A model generated the notes under the pieces. That model was given only the letters and a program-made list of their open reading frames with translations, was not told the origin of the DNA and made no database searches. From Bolinopsis microptera (taxonomy: Eukaryota; Ctenophora; Tentaculata; Lobata; Bolinopsidae): a DNA stretch of 64,000 nt. Below, piece by piece: positions 11,237 to 21,920 of the stretch. Location: the NCBI RefSeq assembly GCF_026151205.1, contig NC_087073.1, positions 14,031,837 through 14,095,836 on the forward strand. Reading direction: 5' to 3'. A program made the position numbers and the translations under genes. Positions within the stretch are counted from its first letter, which is position 1. The number at the start of each line of letters is the position of its first letter.

Positions 11237-11803
11237 GGTTAGGGTTAGGGTTAGGGTTAGGGTTAGGGTCAAGATCAGGGTTAGGGTTAGGGTTAGGGTT
11301 AGGATTAGGGTTAGGGTTAGGGTTAGGGTTAGGGTTAGGGTTAGGGTTAGGGTTAGGGTTAGGGTTAGAATTAGAGTGAGGGTTAGGGTTAGGGTTAGGG
11401 TTAGGGTTAGGGTTAGGGTTAGGGTTAGGGTTAGGGTTAGGGTTAGGGTTAGGGTTAGGGTTAGGGTTAGGGTTAGGGTTAGGGTTAGGGTTAGGGTTAG
11501 GGTTAGGGTTAGGGTTAGGGCCGGGTTAGGGTCAATTGATCGGGTTAGGGTTAGGGTTAGGGTTAGGGTTAGGGTTAGGGTTAGGGTTAGGGTTAGGGTT
11601 AGGGTTATGGTTAGGGTTAGGCTTAGGGTTAGGGTTAGGGTTAGGGTTAGGGTTAGGGTTAGGGTTAGGGTTAGGGTTAGGGTTAGGGTTAGGGTTAGGG
11701 TTAGGACCGGGTTAGGGTCAATTGATCGGGTTAGGGTTAGGGTTAGGGTTAGGGTTAGGGTTAGGGTTAGGGTTAGGGTTAGGGTTAGGGTTAGAGTTAG
11801 GGT
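11237..11803 (+). repeat. Interstitial telomeric (TTAGGG)n array
   Basis: Roughly 90 TTAGGG units on the plus strand, mostly perfect. They are interrupted twice by the same spacer (CCGGGTTAGGGTCAATTGAT, about 11520 and 11706, some 185 bp apart), with a degenerate spacer near 11267 and single-base variants (TTAGAG, TTATGG). Reading frames through it are repeat artefacts. Confidence 0.95.
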
Positions 11804-12043
11804 AAGTGTAAGACCCAAAAGTCGGTTCAAGAAAGAGCCGACAGTTGGTATTATCTCACAGTGTTAGTCAAAACATCTTACACAATTATATAAAGGTTCC
11901 ATCTAATCGAGACATGATTAGAATCTGACTACGCCTGGTAAGCATTAGTAAGCATACTTACGGCCGAAGCCGGCAACATGTAGTCAGAGTGGAAGAGTGG
12001 TGACGTAACATAATGTCACAAGGTTCGGTAAGTCCCCACCAAA
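11804..12043. other. Spacer between telomeric array and copia element
   Basis: No gene seen. The copia target site CCAAA is at 12039-12043. The flanking sequence continues at 16901, so this was one stretch before the insertion. Confidence 0.6.
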
Positions 12044-12193
12044 TGTTAACCTTGTGTGTTGGTACCAGTAACTACACCGTTGTTATATGAAAGGTAGTAA
12101 TGAATCGTATCAAGTCATACAGTATCAAGTCATACGCTTATATACAGCAAAGCCCTGGGAAATACATAGTTAATGATATAAAGCAACTTAACA
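12044..12193 (-). repeat. Copia 3' LTR
   Basis: 150 bp, identical by eye to 16751-16900. It contains a short internal duplication (ATCAAGTCATAC twice). Very short for an LTR. Confidence 0.95.
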
Positions 12194-12397
12194 ATCTTAC
12201 CCCTTTCAAACAATGAACAAAAGCTTAGGATAAAAATCGAGGTGATAGTAATAATTTAAATAGTCAATATAAAACTTCATTTATAAAGTAAAGGTGAGAT
12301 GAAACTCTGGGGGTTCATATAAAACAACGAATGAGATCTAACAATAGACCCATTAAAAACACCGGGGGTAAAATCTATCAAATACACGATAAATTAA

Positions 12398-15300
12398 TTA
12401 TCGAAATCTTAAAACTCCAGTATCCAAAACTTCAAGTATTAAATTTGTCGGTGCCCCAGCTTTGGTGAATACGTTTGCAACTTGCAGTTTATTAGATATC
12501 CAATGAACATCAATATTATCTAATTTAACAGTTTCTTTTAAACATTCTATTTCATGCCTAAGTCTCTTATCCTCATTCAGTTTATTACTAACAATGGAAT
12601 CACACAAAGTTTGACTATCAACATAACATTCAATTTTAATATCCTCAATGTTGAGTAGCTGTGATGTCATTCTGCGAAGGAAGATGCAGGAGTCAATTGC
12701 TTCAAGGAGTGCATAGGTTTCTGCAAACAAGGTGCTTCTTACAATTCGCTTTAACTTCTTTGAGCACCATATCAAAGGAGTGGCAAACTGGCTATCATCC
12801 GACTTAATGAACACTACATATCCACCCTGTGAAGCTCCATTGTAGAGGTTTTTGTGTGAGGCATCACTAAAGAGGATAAACTTCAGATTTTTCAGATTCC
12901 CAAGTGAGTGATGTTTGATACAGACATGCTTTCTCTTTAGCCTTTCTATGACCTGATTACAGTCATGAAAGTCCTTCACAGTGGCATCTTTGATACCTGT
13001 GCTGGTGACACAAACCTGAAAAGACACATCAGGCCTAGAGTGGTTGGATACCCAAAGGATCTGGCCCAGCTTAGACTTAAGAGTATTCTTCTCATCACTG
13101 GAGAGGTCCCTGGTTTTAAGGGCGCCACCTGGTATATCAATGGGACAAAGCTTTTCAATATACTTCTTCTGATCCATCTCAATATAGTCAGCCTTTTGAC
13201 GAATTTCTAGCCCAAGGTAAGTGAAAGCAGATTTTTCTTCAATCTTTATGAGGAATTCAGATTTTACTTTTGTCATTACTTCTTCAAGAAACTTCGCTGA
13301 TCCAGCAAACATGAAATCGTCGACATGCAAGGCAAGAACCCCTTCAAGGTCTCCATCCTTTCTCCAGTAAAACACAGCAGGGTCTTTCGATTTCACACCA
13401 TCAAGATCAATTAAACAATCAGCAACTCGCTGATACCACTTAAGACTGGCGTCCACTAGCCCATAGACACACTTTTTTAACTTCCATATTACCTCTGAGG
13501 CAACTTTTGCTTCTTTAGGAGGTTTCATGTACACAGGTCTCATCATGTCGTTCCCTTGCAAGAAAGCAGACTTAATGTCTAATGCTTGTACAATCCAATT
13601 CTTTCCGGCAATGATGGCAAGAAGCAAACGAAGACTCTCTTTGCAACAAGTAGGGGAATCACTTAGGATGGACGATGTATCCTCAAGAAATCCCCGAGCA
13701 ACTAGTCTAGCCTTTTTGGTATCGCCATTCTGTTTACATACCCAAGTACTTGTGATAATTTTTCTAGCATCTAGCTCTTCTATCTGAACTTCTTCATACA
13801 CCTTGTTAGTTACCCACGAACTCAGTTCTAACTGCTTTTCAGTTGCATAGTCATCCAATTGAACAGCATAGACATCTTCAATTGGGTCGAAATCAAAATC
13901 ATCACCTTCATCTTTGTTCAGTACAGTGAAGTCATCAATGGTAGATACATCTATAGATATGACTTCATCTGTCTCTTTAACATGAACATTGTACCAGTTC
14001 TTATGTTTACCATTAGCCCTCCCTCCTCTTGACAATACAACAGCCTCATACTGTGTCCCATCATCAACAAAGATTATTGTTGAGCCTCTCTTAATGGCAG
14101 TTGGCTTGTCAATTCTTTGATCCTGCTTAGTACTGACTGTGTTGTTATCTAACTCAGCAATTTCAGGCAAACTTGGAGGTGACTCAGCTTCGATTTCAGC
14201 TGGATAATTAACTTCAGCTACAGGGTTTGTAGAAGGCTCTACTTCAACTTCTTGGACTGGAACATCATCACTAGAACAGTCAAGACCTGGTATTCTAAGT
14301 ACACTTGCCTCTTTGATAGACTCAACATCCTGAATTGGACCATTTGTACTATCAGATTTAGATTCATAGGGAACCTGGTCCTTCACAAGAGAGATCCTGC
14401 TCTGATGTACTCTTGTTACAAAGCTTCCTTGACGAAGAAATACCACTGTACTATCTTGTCCTATTACCGTTGCAGGGCCCTTCCACTTGTCTGATCCCAC
14501 AGCTTTGTAGTAAACTTTACTTCCAAAGGTTATGGGTGTTGTGTAAGTTCTCAGTGGCTTCTTCAAAGCCTTCATTATCCTATTGGAGCTTTCACAGCTT
14601 AGAAACATCCTTCTAGAAGCGTTCATTGCATTAATATGACTAGCGACTACTTTACTTGATGTTTCATTCTCAAGAGCAGGTGGACTTGAGTTGAGGACAT
14701 TGGGCAGGTATGTTTGTGTCCCAAACATGAGCTGATTGGGTGAGAAACCCGCAACAGTACTGAGTGAGTTCTTTGCACTACACGCCCAGCTGAGTATGGT
14801 ATCAACATTAGTATTTGGAAATTCTTCAGCCAGTTTCAGCATCATCAAGGAAATTACAGCATTATGCCGCTCAACTATTCCATTTGAGAAAGGACTATAG
14901 GCAGCAGAAGTCTTATGCTCAATGTTGAAATTCTGTGTCCAATCTTCAAACTCTTTGGAACAAAACTCTCCACCATTATCAGAGAATATCAATGAAGGGC
15001 ACCCAAAGACGGATATCCATTTCTGACTGAGAACATCAATAATCTCACTAGTCTTCTTGGACCTGACAATCCCAGCCTGACTAAACCGAGAGAATTCATC
15101 AATGATGTGCAGGTAGTACAAATTATTATCCAGCTTGTGCAGATCAATGGCAACTGATTCATTTATTCCTCGAGCTCTTGGAAATGATGTGCATGGTTTA
15201 GCAGGAGCCTTCTTGTAAACTTGACAGATCTCACAAGTTTCAATGACCTCTTGTAGAACTCTAAACAAATCTACATCTCCCAAACCAGCATCACTAAGTA

Positions 15301-16729
15301 GTCGCCTGAGCTTGTCATATGAACCATGTCCCAGCTGACAATGAAGCTTTTTCACCGAAGCTTTGTCCAATTTCTTTTCGACAAACTGACAGACATTAAC
15401 GGTAGCTGCTTCTTCTAAGTGGTCTTCAAATGTATCATCAATCTCAATGTGAGGCAACATATCAATCATTATTAGCCCAGTAGAGGTGAAAGAAGTGGGA
15501 ATGTCCTTCCCAAACATACTAACACGGTTGTTGACCATATCAATGACAGTCTCAGTATTCTGCATAGTCTCTTGACTAATTAAAAGAGGTATATCATCAT
15601 TTACCACATCACATTTTAGATCAAACAACTCACCATCAAGATTCATTGGCAGAAGAACCTGTTTTGTTGCTCTGATAGGGTCACCATCACCAAACCTATA
15701 CACAGACAAAGAAGGAGAGGTTTCGAGAACAACTTTGGACTTTTTCACAAAATCCTTCAACCATAATTCACCACACACTGTTTTGGTACAACCAGTATCC
15801 AAAATAGCATTACCAAATGATTCAGCAAGGTAAATAGCTTGGGGTGAGGAATACTCTTTGGTGAAATATTGAAGTTTCACCTTCTCTGTAACGTTCTCCA
15901 GATTAGGTTCACTTTCCAGCTCTCCTTGGACTGAGCGTGTAAAGAAGGATGGTGTACTTTTGCGTGGGCATTCTCGCACCAAATGATACTTTGAATCACA
16001 TATCAAACACAACATTATGTTCCCATACTTGTCCTTTCGATTTATGTACTTGTTCTTGCCCTGATGTTGCTGCTGATTACCGTTCGGGTAATACTGTTGA
16101 TTATTATTTGAGCTGAATTTGTTCCCTGATCTGTAGTTTTGGTAGTTCTTTTGTCCTTGTCTGGCATAGAACGACTCTTGTGTCTCCTGCTTAATTTTGA
16201 TATCATTTGATCCACATGTGCTGGTTTTTCCACCCAAGATACGTTTGATGACAGACTGCATTGAGTCATATTTAATATCAGTGCAAGCAGTCATGATCAT
16301 TTTCTGTTCATCAGCACTCAGATCCATGGACCTCATCAATTTGAAAGCAAGCACATTATCAGGATAAGTAATGTCAATAGCTTTAGCTTGTTTCATAGCA
16401 CGGTCAAAACGAATCATGAAGTCTGCGACTTCTTCATCTTGATTTCTTCTTATATCTTCAAAAATAACATACCTTTCATAGGCCATATCATTTTTGTCTT
16501 TCTCAAACACCTTGTCTAGATGTGTGATTAAAAGTTCCAAACCATTATCTTTGACCATATCTTCTAGAGACATTTCAATTGCAACAGTTTTGTAGTCTCC
16601 ACCCAATACCCCAATAACCGTAGGAGCTTGTTTCTTCACCGCGACATCTGTCCCTAACTCCCAGATTTTTATCTCCTTTTTCCATGCTCCATAATCCTCA
16701 CCAATCCTAGGAGGGCTTTGCTTTGACAT
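12398..16729 (-). CDS. Copia Gag-Pol polyprotein
   Basis: The frame is open from 16750 to 12398. The first ATG (MSKQSPPR) is at 16729, giving 1,443 aa; residue numbers here count from 16750. The Gag region is at 20-175. The zinc knuckle C248-x2-C-x4-H-x4-C261 binds RNA. The aspartic protease has DTG at 318-320. The GAG-pre-integrase finger has H470...H475...C506...C509. The integrase has D536, D591 (FSDNGGEF) and E627. The reverse transcriptase has ALDIKSAFLQG (D1058) and HVDD at 1142-1145, with His where most have Tyr. RNase H has D1296, E1344 and D1378. No frameshift or stop separates gag from pol, as usual in copia. All catalytic residues I can check are present. Confidence 0.95.
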   Translation of the reverse strand: MSKQSPPRIGEDYGAWKKEIKIWELGTDVAVKKQAPTVIGVLGGDYKTVAIEMSLEDMVKDNGLELLITHLDKVFEKDKNDMAYERYVIFEDIRRNQDEEVADFMIRFDRAMKQAKAIDITYPDNVLAFKLMRSMDLSADEQKMIMTACTDIKYDSMQSVIKRILGGKTSTCGSNDIKIKQETQESFYARQGQKNYQNYRSGNKFSSNNNQQYYPNGNQQQHQGKNKYINRKDKYGNIMLCLICDSKYHLVRECPRKSTPSFFTRSVQGELESEPNLENVTEKVKLQYFTKEYSSPQAIYLAESFGNAILDTGCTKTVCGELWLKDFVKKSKVVLETSPSLSVYRFGDGDPIRATKQVLLPMNLDGELFDLKCDVVNDDIPLLISQETMQNTETVIDMVNNRVSMFGKDIPTSFTSTGLIMIDMLPHIEIDDTFEDHLEEAATVNVCQFVEKKLDKASVKKLHCQLGHGSYDKLRRLLSDAGLGDVDLFRVLQEVIETCEICQVYKKAPAKPCTSFPRARGINESVAIDLHKLDNNLYYLHIIDEFSRFSQAGIVRSKKTSEIIDVLSQKWISVFGCPSLIFSDNGGEFCSKEFEDWTQNFNIEHKTSAAYSPFSNGIVERHNAVISLMMLKLAEEFPNTNVDTILSWACSAKNSLSTVAGFSPNQLMFGTQTYLPNVLNSSPPALENETSSKVVASHINAMNASRRMFLSCESSNRIMKALKKPLRTYTTPITFGSKVYYKAVGSDKWKGPATVIGQDSTVVFLRQGSFVTRVHQSRISLVKDQVPYESKSDSTNGPIQDVESIKEASVLRIPGLDCSSDDVPVQEVEVEPSTNPVAEVNYPAEIEAESPPSLPEIAELDNNTVSTKQDQRIDKPTAIKRGSTIIFVDDGTQYEAVVLSRGGRANGKHKNWYNVHVKETDEVISIDVSTIDDFTVLNKDEGDDFDFDPIEDVYAVQLDDYATEKQLELSSWVTNKVYEEVQIEELDARKIITSTWVCKQNGDTKKARLVARGFLEDTSSILSDSPTCCKESLRLLLAIIAGKNWIVQALDIKSAFLQGNDMMRPVYMKPPKEAKVASEVIWKLKKCVYGLVDASLKWYQRVADCLIDLDGVKSKDPAVFYWRKDGDLEGVLALHVDDFMFAGSAKFLEEVMTKVKSEFLIKIEEKSAFTYLGLEIRQKADYIEMDQKKYIEKLCPIDIPGGALKTRDLSSDEKNTLKSKLGQILWVSNHSRPDVSFQVCVTSTGIKDATVKDFHDCNQVIERLKRKHVCIKHHSLGNLKNLKFILFSDASHKNLYNGASQGGYVVFIKSDDSQFATPLIWCSKKLKRIVRSTLFAETYALLEAIDSCIFLRRMTSQLLNIEDIKIECYVDSQTLCDSIVSNKLNEDKRLRHEIECLKETVKLDNIDVHWISNKLQVANVFTKAGAPTNLILEVLDTGVLRFR

Positions 16730-16750
16730 TTTCACACTTCCTGCAACCAC

Positions 16751-16900
16751 TGTTAACCTTGTGTGTTGGTACCAGTAACTACACCGTTGTTATATGAAAG
16801 GTAGTAATGAATCGTATCAAGTCATACAGTATCAAGTCATACGCTTATATACAGCAAAGCCCTGGGAAATACATAGTTAATGATATAAAGCAACTTAACA
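16751..16900 (-). repeat. Copia 5' LTR (promoter end)
   Basis: 150 bp, identical by eye to the other LTR. Element transcription would start here and run toward lower coordinates. Confidence 0.95.
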
Positions 16901-16905
16901 CCAAA

Positions 16906-17844
16906 TAGGTGACACTTTATCTCAAAGAGAGCTTATAGAGTTAGATTAATTTCAATCACAATTTTTAGAGTCCGGTGCAACCGGCTGTACTTTAGATTAG
17001 TTATTGTTATTCCTTAATTCATCTGACTCAAGTTTGAAGAACTTTTGGTAGAGGCTAATGCCACGGTAGTCATATTACTTTTAGCAGTCTATAACTTAAC
17101 AAATGATAGAGTCGCATAATTAGGCCGGCAGAATGTCCGGTATTGGGTTTAAAAGAGTAATATATTGTAACTATTGACCAAGAGAACTGACCCGGGATAG
17201 GAAAGGAGATCCGTTAGGTTGAGAGGTTCCAGTGCGTACTGGATAGCGGATATCCATGACAGTCTGCATCGAGATTGACTGTAGGCCTAGTCAGAGGTCG
17301 AGAGAAAGTACTATGTCCGCCGTCGTGTCCAGTGAGAGGTTCCAGGTCCAGCAGCAGGAGAGAGCGAGAGCGGGAGAGAGTGAGTCCAACCTTTTGTTGG
17401 AGTGAGAATGAATGTCCAACCTTTGAACGGGGTTCTGGTGGGGGTTATATCAAAGAATCTTCCTGTGAATCGGAACGATTCAAAATAAGGTGGAAGTCCA
17501 AGTCCAACCTTTGAATGAGGTTCTGGTATCCAACCTCTGAAGGGGGTTCTAGTATGAGTTATATACTCCATCGTTGATGGGCTTTTAATGAGTTCGTTGT
17601 TATCTTTTGACGCGTGTCGGTGAGAGGTGCCACGTCAATGCGTTCCCAGCCTAATCTAAATTACTTTGTAACACCTCCGCTCCGTCCCGGTGATTCGAAG
17701 CAAATCACTCATCTTTGAATTTCCTTGTCAATATTCAAGTGTGAGAGGAGTGTACGTAATCACAGCCTTGCAACTTCGACTGGAACAGAAGAAAAATAGG
17801 TGGGCCGTGTATCTTACAGCTCTCCTTGTTCAAGACTGGCGTCT
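16906..17844. other. Spacer with diverged short repeats
   Basis: No gene recognised. About 17385-17560 holds three to four imperfect copies of a unit like GTCCAACCTTTGAA-GGGGTTCTGG-ATAT. A GAGAGCGAGAG-rich stretch lies near 17355-17380. Confidence 0.5.
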
Positions 17845-20075
17845 ATACTGGAATACTGTGTTTTCCTGAAGAGGTCTAATTCTAATTGGAACCATCAAGG
17901 GGAATTAAATTGAATTATTGGCTGCTAGGAACTAGAAATAAATATACTGGAATACTGTGTTTTCCTGAAGAGGTCTAATTCTAATTGGAACCATCAAGGG
18001 GAACTAAATTGAATTATTGGCTGCTAGGAACTAGAAATAAATATACTGGAATACTGTGTTTTCCTGAAGAGGTCTAATTCTAATTGGAACCATCAAGGGG
18101 AATTAAATTGAATTATTGGCTGCTAGGAACTAGAAATAAATATACTGGAATACTGTGTTTTCCTGAAGAGGTCTAATTCTAATTGGAACCATCAAGGGGA
18201 ACTAAATTGAATTATTGGCTGCTAGGAACTAGAAATAAATATACTGGAATACTGTGTTTTCCTGAAGAGGTCTAATTCTAATTGGAACCATCAAGGGGAA
18301 TTAAATTGAATTATTGGCTGCTAGGAACTAGAAATAAATATACTGGAATACTGTGTTTTCCTGAAGAGGTCTAATTCTAATTGGAACCATCAAGGGGAAT
18401 TAAATTGAATTATTGGCTGCTAGGAACTAGAAATAAATATACTGGAATACTGTGTTTTCCTGAAGAGGTCTAATTCTAATTGGAACCATCAAGGGGAATT
18501 AAATTATTTATATTGGCTGCTAGGAACTAGAAATAAATATACTGGAATACTGTGTTTTCCTGAAGAGGTCTAATTCTAATTGGAACCATCAAGGGGAATT
18601 AAATTGAATTATTGGCTGCTAGGAACTAGAAATAAATATACTGGAATACTGTGTTTTCCTGAAGAGGTCTAATTCTAATTGGAACCATCAAGGGGAATTA
18701 AATTATTTATATTGGCTGCTAGGAACTAGAAATAAATATACTGGAATACTGTGTTTTCCTGAAGAGGTCTAATTCTAATTGGAACCATCAAGGGGAACTA
18801 AATTGAATTATTGGCTGCTAGGAACTAGAAATAAATATACTGGAATACTGTGTTTTCCTGAAGAGGTCTAATTCTAATTGGAACCATCAAGGGGAATTAA
18901 ATTGAATTATTGGCTGCTAGGAACTAGAAATAAATATACTGGAATACTGTGTTTTCCTGAAGAGGTCTAATTCTAATTGGAACCATCAAGGGGAACTAAA
19001 TTGAATTATTGGCTGCTAGGAACTAGAAATAAATATACTGGAATACTGTGTTTTCCTGAAGAGGTCTAATTCTAATTGGAACCATCAAGGGGAATTAAAT
19101 TGAATTATTGGCTGCTAGGAACTAGAAATAAATATACTGGAATACTGTGTTTTCCTGAAGAGGTCTAATTCTAATTGGAACCATCAAGGGGAATTAAATT
19201 GAATTATTGGCTGCTAGGAACTAGAAATAAATATACTGGAATACTGTGTTTTCCTGAAGAGGTCTAATTCTAATTGGAACCATCAAGGGGAATTAAATTA
19301 TTTATATTGGCTGCTAGGAACTAGAAATAAATATACTGGAATACTGTGTTTTCCTGAAGAGGTCTAATTCTAATTGGAACCATCAAGGGGAATTAAATTG
19401 AATTATTGGCTGCTAGGAACTAGAAATAAATATACTGGAATACTGTGTTTTCCTGAAGAGGTCTAATTCTAATTGGAACCATCAAGGGGAATTAAATTAT
19501 TTATATTGGCTGCTAGGAACTAGAAATAAATATACTGGAATACTGTGTTTTCCTGAAGAGGTCTAATTCTAATTGGAACCATCAAGGGGAATTAAATTGA
19601 ATTATTGGCTGCTAGGAACTAGAAATAAATATACTGGAATACTGTGTTTTCCTGAAGTGGTCTAATTCTAATTGGAACCATCAAGGGGAATTAAATTGAA
19701 TTATTGGCTGCTAGGAACTAGAAATAAATATACTGGAATACTGTGTTTTCCTGAAGAGGTCTAATTCTAATTGGAACCATCAAGGGGAATTAAATTGAAT
19801 TATTGGCTGCTAGGAACTAGAAATAAATATACTGGAATACTGTGTTTTCCTGAAGAGGTCTAATTCTAATTGGAACCATCAAGGGGAACTAAATTGAATT
19901 ATTGGCTGCTAGGAACTAGAAATAAATATACTGGAATACTGTGTTTTCCTGAAGAGGTCTAATTCTAATTGGAACCATCAAGGGGAATTAAATTGAATTA
20001 TTGGCTGCTAGGAACTAGAAATAAATATACTGGAATACCGTGTTTTCCTGAAGAGGTCTAATTCTAATTGGAACC
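17845..20075. repeat. 99-bp satellite array, about 22.5 units
   Basis: The unit starts ATACTGGAATACTGTGTTTT and ends TAGAAATAAAT, 99 bp. Units differ mainly at one site after CAAGGGGAA: type T (TTAAATTGAATT), type C (CTAAATTGAATT) and type W (TTAAATTATTTATATT, 1 bp longer). The order is T, then CTCTTWTW twice, then TTTCT and a partial unit, so there is an 8-unit (794-bp) higher-order repeat. Units are otherwise nearly identical, with rare changes such as GAAGTGG at 19656 and ATACCG at 20036. No coding capacity. Confidence 0.97.
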
Positions 20076-20544
20076 TTTAAATTGCTTTATTTATATTCAG
20101 AGCCCTTTTGGCCCGGCACTTGCCATCGAGTAACATCCGTCAAAAGCCCTTGCGCTTGCAGTAGCGCGCGCTTGCCTCCCGGCGGTTTCTTTACTTGTGA
20201 AACAAGCACGGATGTTACGCGTCTAAATTTCTTCGAAGTAGCGCGCGCTGGGCTGCAGACCATTAACAATAATCAATTGCACGCGCCCGAAGCGGCTTAA
20301 TTGACGATGTCATTGCAATTCATCGCAGCTCGGCGCGGCACAGTAGCGCATTTCGCCGATTATACAAGTTTATTATCCTTTGCTCTAACCAATACAAAGC
20401 CCTCTCGCTTGCAGTAGTGCACGAGTGCGCGGTTCCCCAGCTGTACCGTAGAAACTCTACATAGTGAAACGACCGTGGGGGTCACAACGTGATATAAAAT
20501 ATTATCCCTTAAATTGTATTTTAAACCCAAAATAACTCCATTCC
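20076..20544. repeat. GC-rich dispersed repeat
   Basis: About 20296-20372 (TTAATTGACGATGTCA ... GGCACAGTAGCGCAT ... TACAAG) is a diverged copy of 20610-20734. The rest (20095-20290) is GC-rich with GCGCGCGC blocks and an inverted pair AACATCCGT / ACGGATGTT (about 20132 and 20209). No gene. Confidence 0.6.
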
Positions 20545-21305
20545 AAGTTTTACCTGGGGACCTCAGGCTATTATATTCATATCCATAATTTAATTTTGAA
20601 TTTTGTTTTACTTAATTGACGATGTCAATTTTAATTCATCACAGCTCGGAGCGGCACAGTAGCGTATCTCGCCGATCGTTGCGAGAAGCATAATTGAGCG
20701 CGCGGCGCGGCACAGTAACGCATCGCGCTACAAGTCCATAATCATAAAGATTAGGTGGAATGATAGGCTGAGCGCCGCCCAGTAAACCAAGTCTGACTAG
20801 TACTAATATAAAGCCGTTTTTGCTTTTGCAAAGTGATCAGTGCACTTTGCCTCCAAAACAGTTTACTGCACTGAGTATCTTTAATCATATTAAATATCTT
20901 TTGGAGCTTTATTTAGGAGAATTTAAGATTTTAAGTTTCAACATTGATATTATAAATTCCCTCGCAGTAGTCTTTATTTTATATTAACAGTCAGATATTT
21001 TGTGTTTTATTTAAATGATTCTCACATTGATTCTACAGGTGTGAACAAAATTTAAGCCTTAGCTTATTGCTAGTATTGCCTTAAACAAGAGTGTCTTGAC
21101 AATCTTTGACCTATCTTAAAAGGTTTCCAAGACACCAATTTTTTGGTACCACTAGCTAGCATGCACTCTTTTCAAATCTCAGTAGCCTTGTGATCCCGGT
21201 CCTCAGTATATTTTCGTAGCCTTTCTTACTGGGCCGCGCTCAGCCTGTCATTCCGCCTTATCTTTATTAATGTACATGATAGCCCGAGGTCCCCAGGTAA
21301 AGCCT
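20545..21305. mobile_element. Fold-back (MITE-like) element with nested insertion
   Basis: The left arm TTTACCTGGGGACCTC(A)GGCTAT (about 20550-20575) is inverted at about 21275-21302. A second block GGTGGAATGATAGGCTGAGC (20751-20785) is inverted at about 21230-21260. The left arm is interrupted at 20590-20734 by 145 bp of GC-rich repeat flanked by the 8-bp direct repeat TCCATAAT (20582-20589, 20735-20742). No transposase. Confidence 0.7.
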
Positions 21306-21519
21306 TTCATGTTAAATTTTAAGATTATCATAGATCGCATCAAGGGCTCACCTATTATGTTGTATTACCAGGGACTTTAGCTCAGTCAGTATTCACATCA
21401 CTTGAGCTATCTGAGGAAAAGTATAGGTTCACAGTATAGCGAGTCTTGGAATAGAGGTTCATGTTACAGCTTAGTCCGTGGTATAGAGAGTACTTATCGT
21501 GGGGGGGGGGGGGGATACA

Positions 21520-21920
21520 AAGGTCATTAATGTCAGTATTATAGAATTTTGCTGAAATATACATATACATTAATGTACATTAATGCCCATTTATGCCCAT
21601 TTATGCCCATTAATGCACATAAATGACCACGAACTACTACAAAATTTGCAAAAAAACCTGGTCATTAATGTCAGTATTATAGAATTTTATGTGTATGTTA
21701 ATTTTATAGAAATATACATATTATACATTAATGCACATTAATGCCCATTTATGCTCATTTATGCCCATTAATGCACATAAATGACCACGAACTACTACAA
21801 AATTTGCATAAAAACCTGGTCATTAATGTCAGTATTATAGAATTTTGCTGAAATATACATATACATTATTGCACATTAATGCCCATTTATGCCCATTTAT
21901 GCCCATTAATGCCCATCGTA
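21520..21920. repeat. Three tandem copies of a 140-155 bp unit
   Basis: The unit starts GGTCATTAATGTCAGTATTA (about 21520, 21660, 21816) and contains ATGCCCATTTATGCCCATT sub-repeats. A G-run of about 14 lies just upstream near 21500-21513. No coding potential. Confidence 0.85.

Larger units (their letters stand above)
12044..16900 (-). mobile_element. Complete copia-type LTR retrotransposon
   Basis: The 4,857-bp element has two 150-bp LTRs (12044-12193 and 16751-16900) that I read as identical, with TGTTAA...TTAACA ends and a 5-bp target duplication CCAAA (12039-12043, 16901-16905). The polypurine tract on the coding strand lies next to the 3' LTR at about 12194-12207 (GAAAGGGGTAAGATT). The primer-binding site would be the bases right after the 5' LTR (GTGGTTGCAGGAAG, below 16751); the tRNA is not certain. 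One uninterrupted gag-pol frame fills the interior. Everything points to a recent, possibly still competent, insertion. Confidence 0.96.

Noticed and set aside
11126-11867. Long open frames of Leu-Thr or Val-Arg repeats
   Set aside because: These are translations of TTAGGG repeats, not genes.
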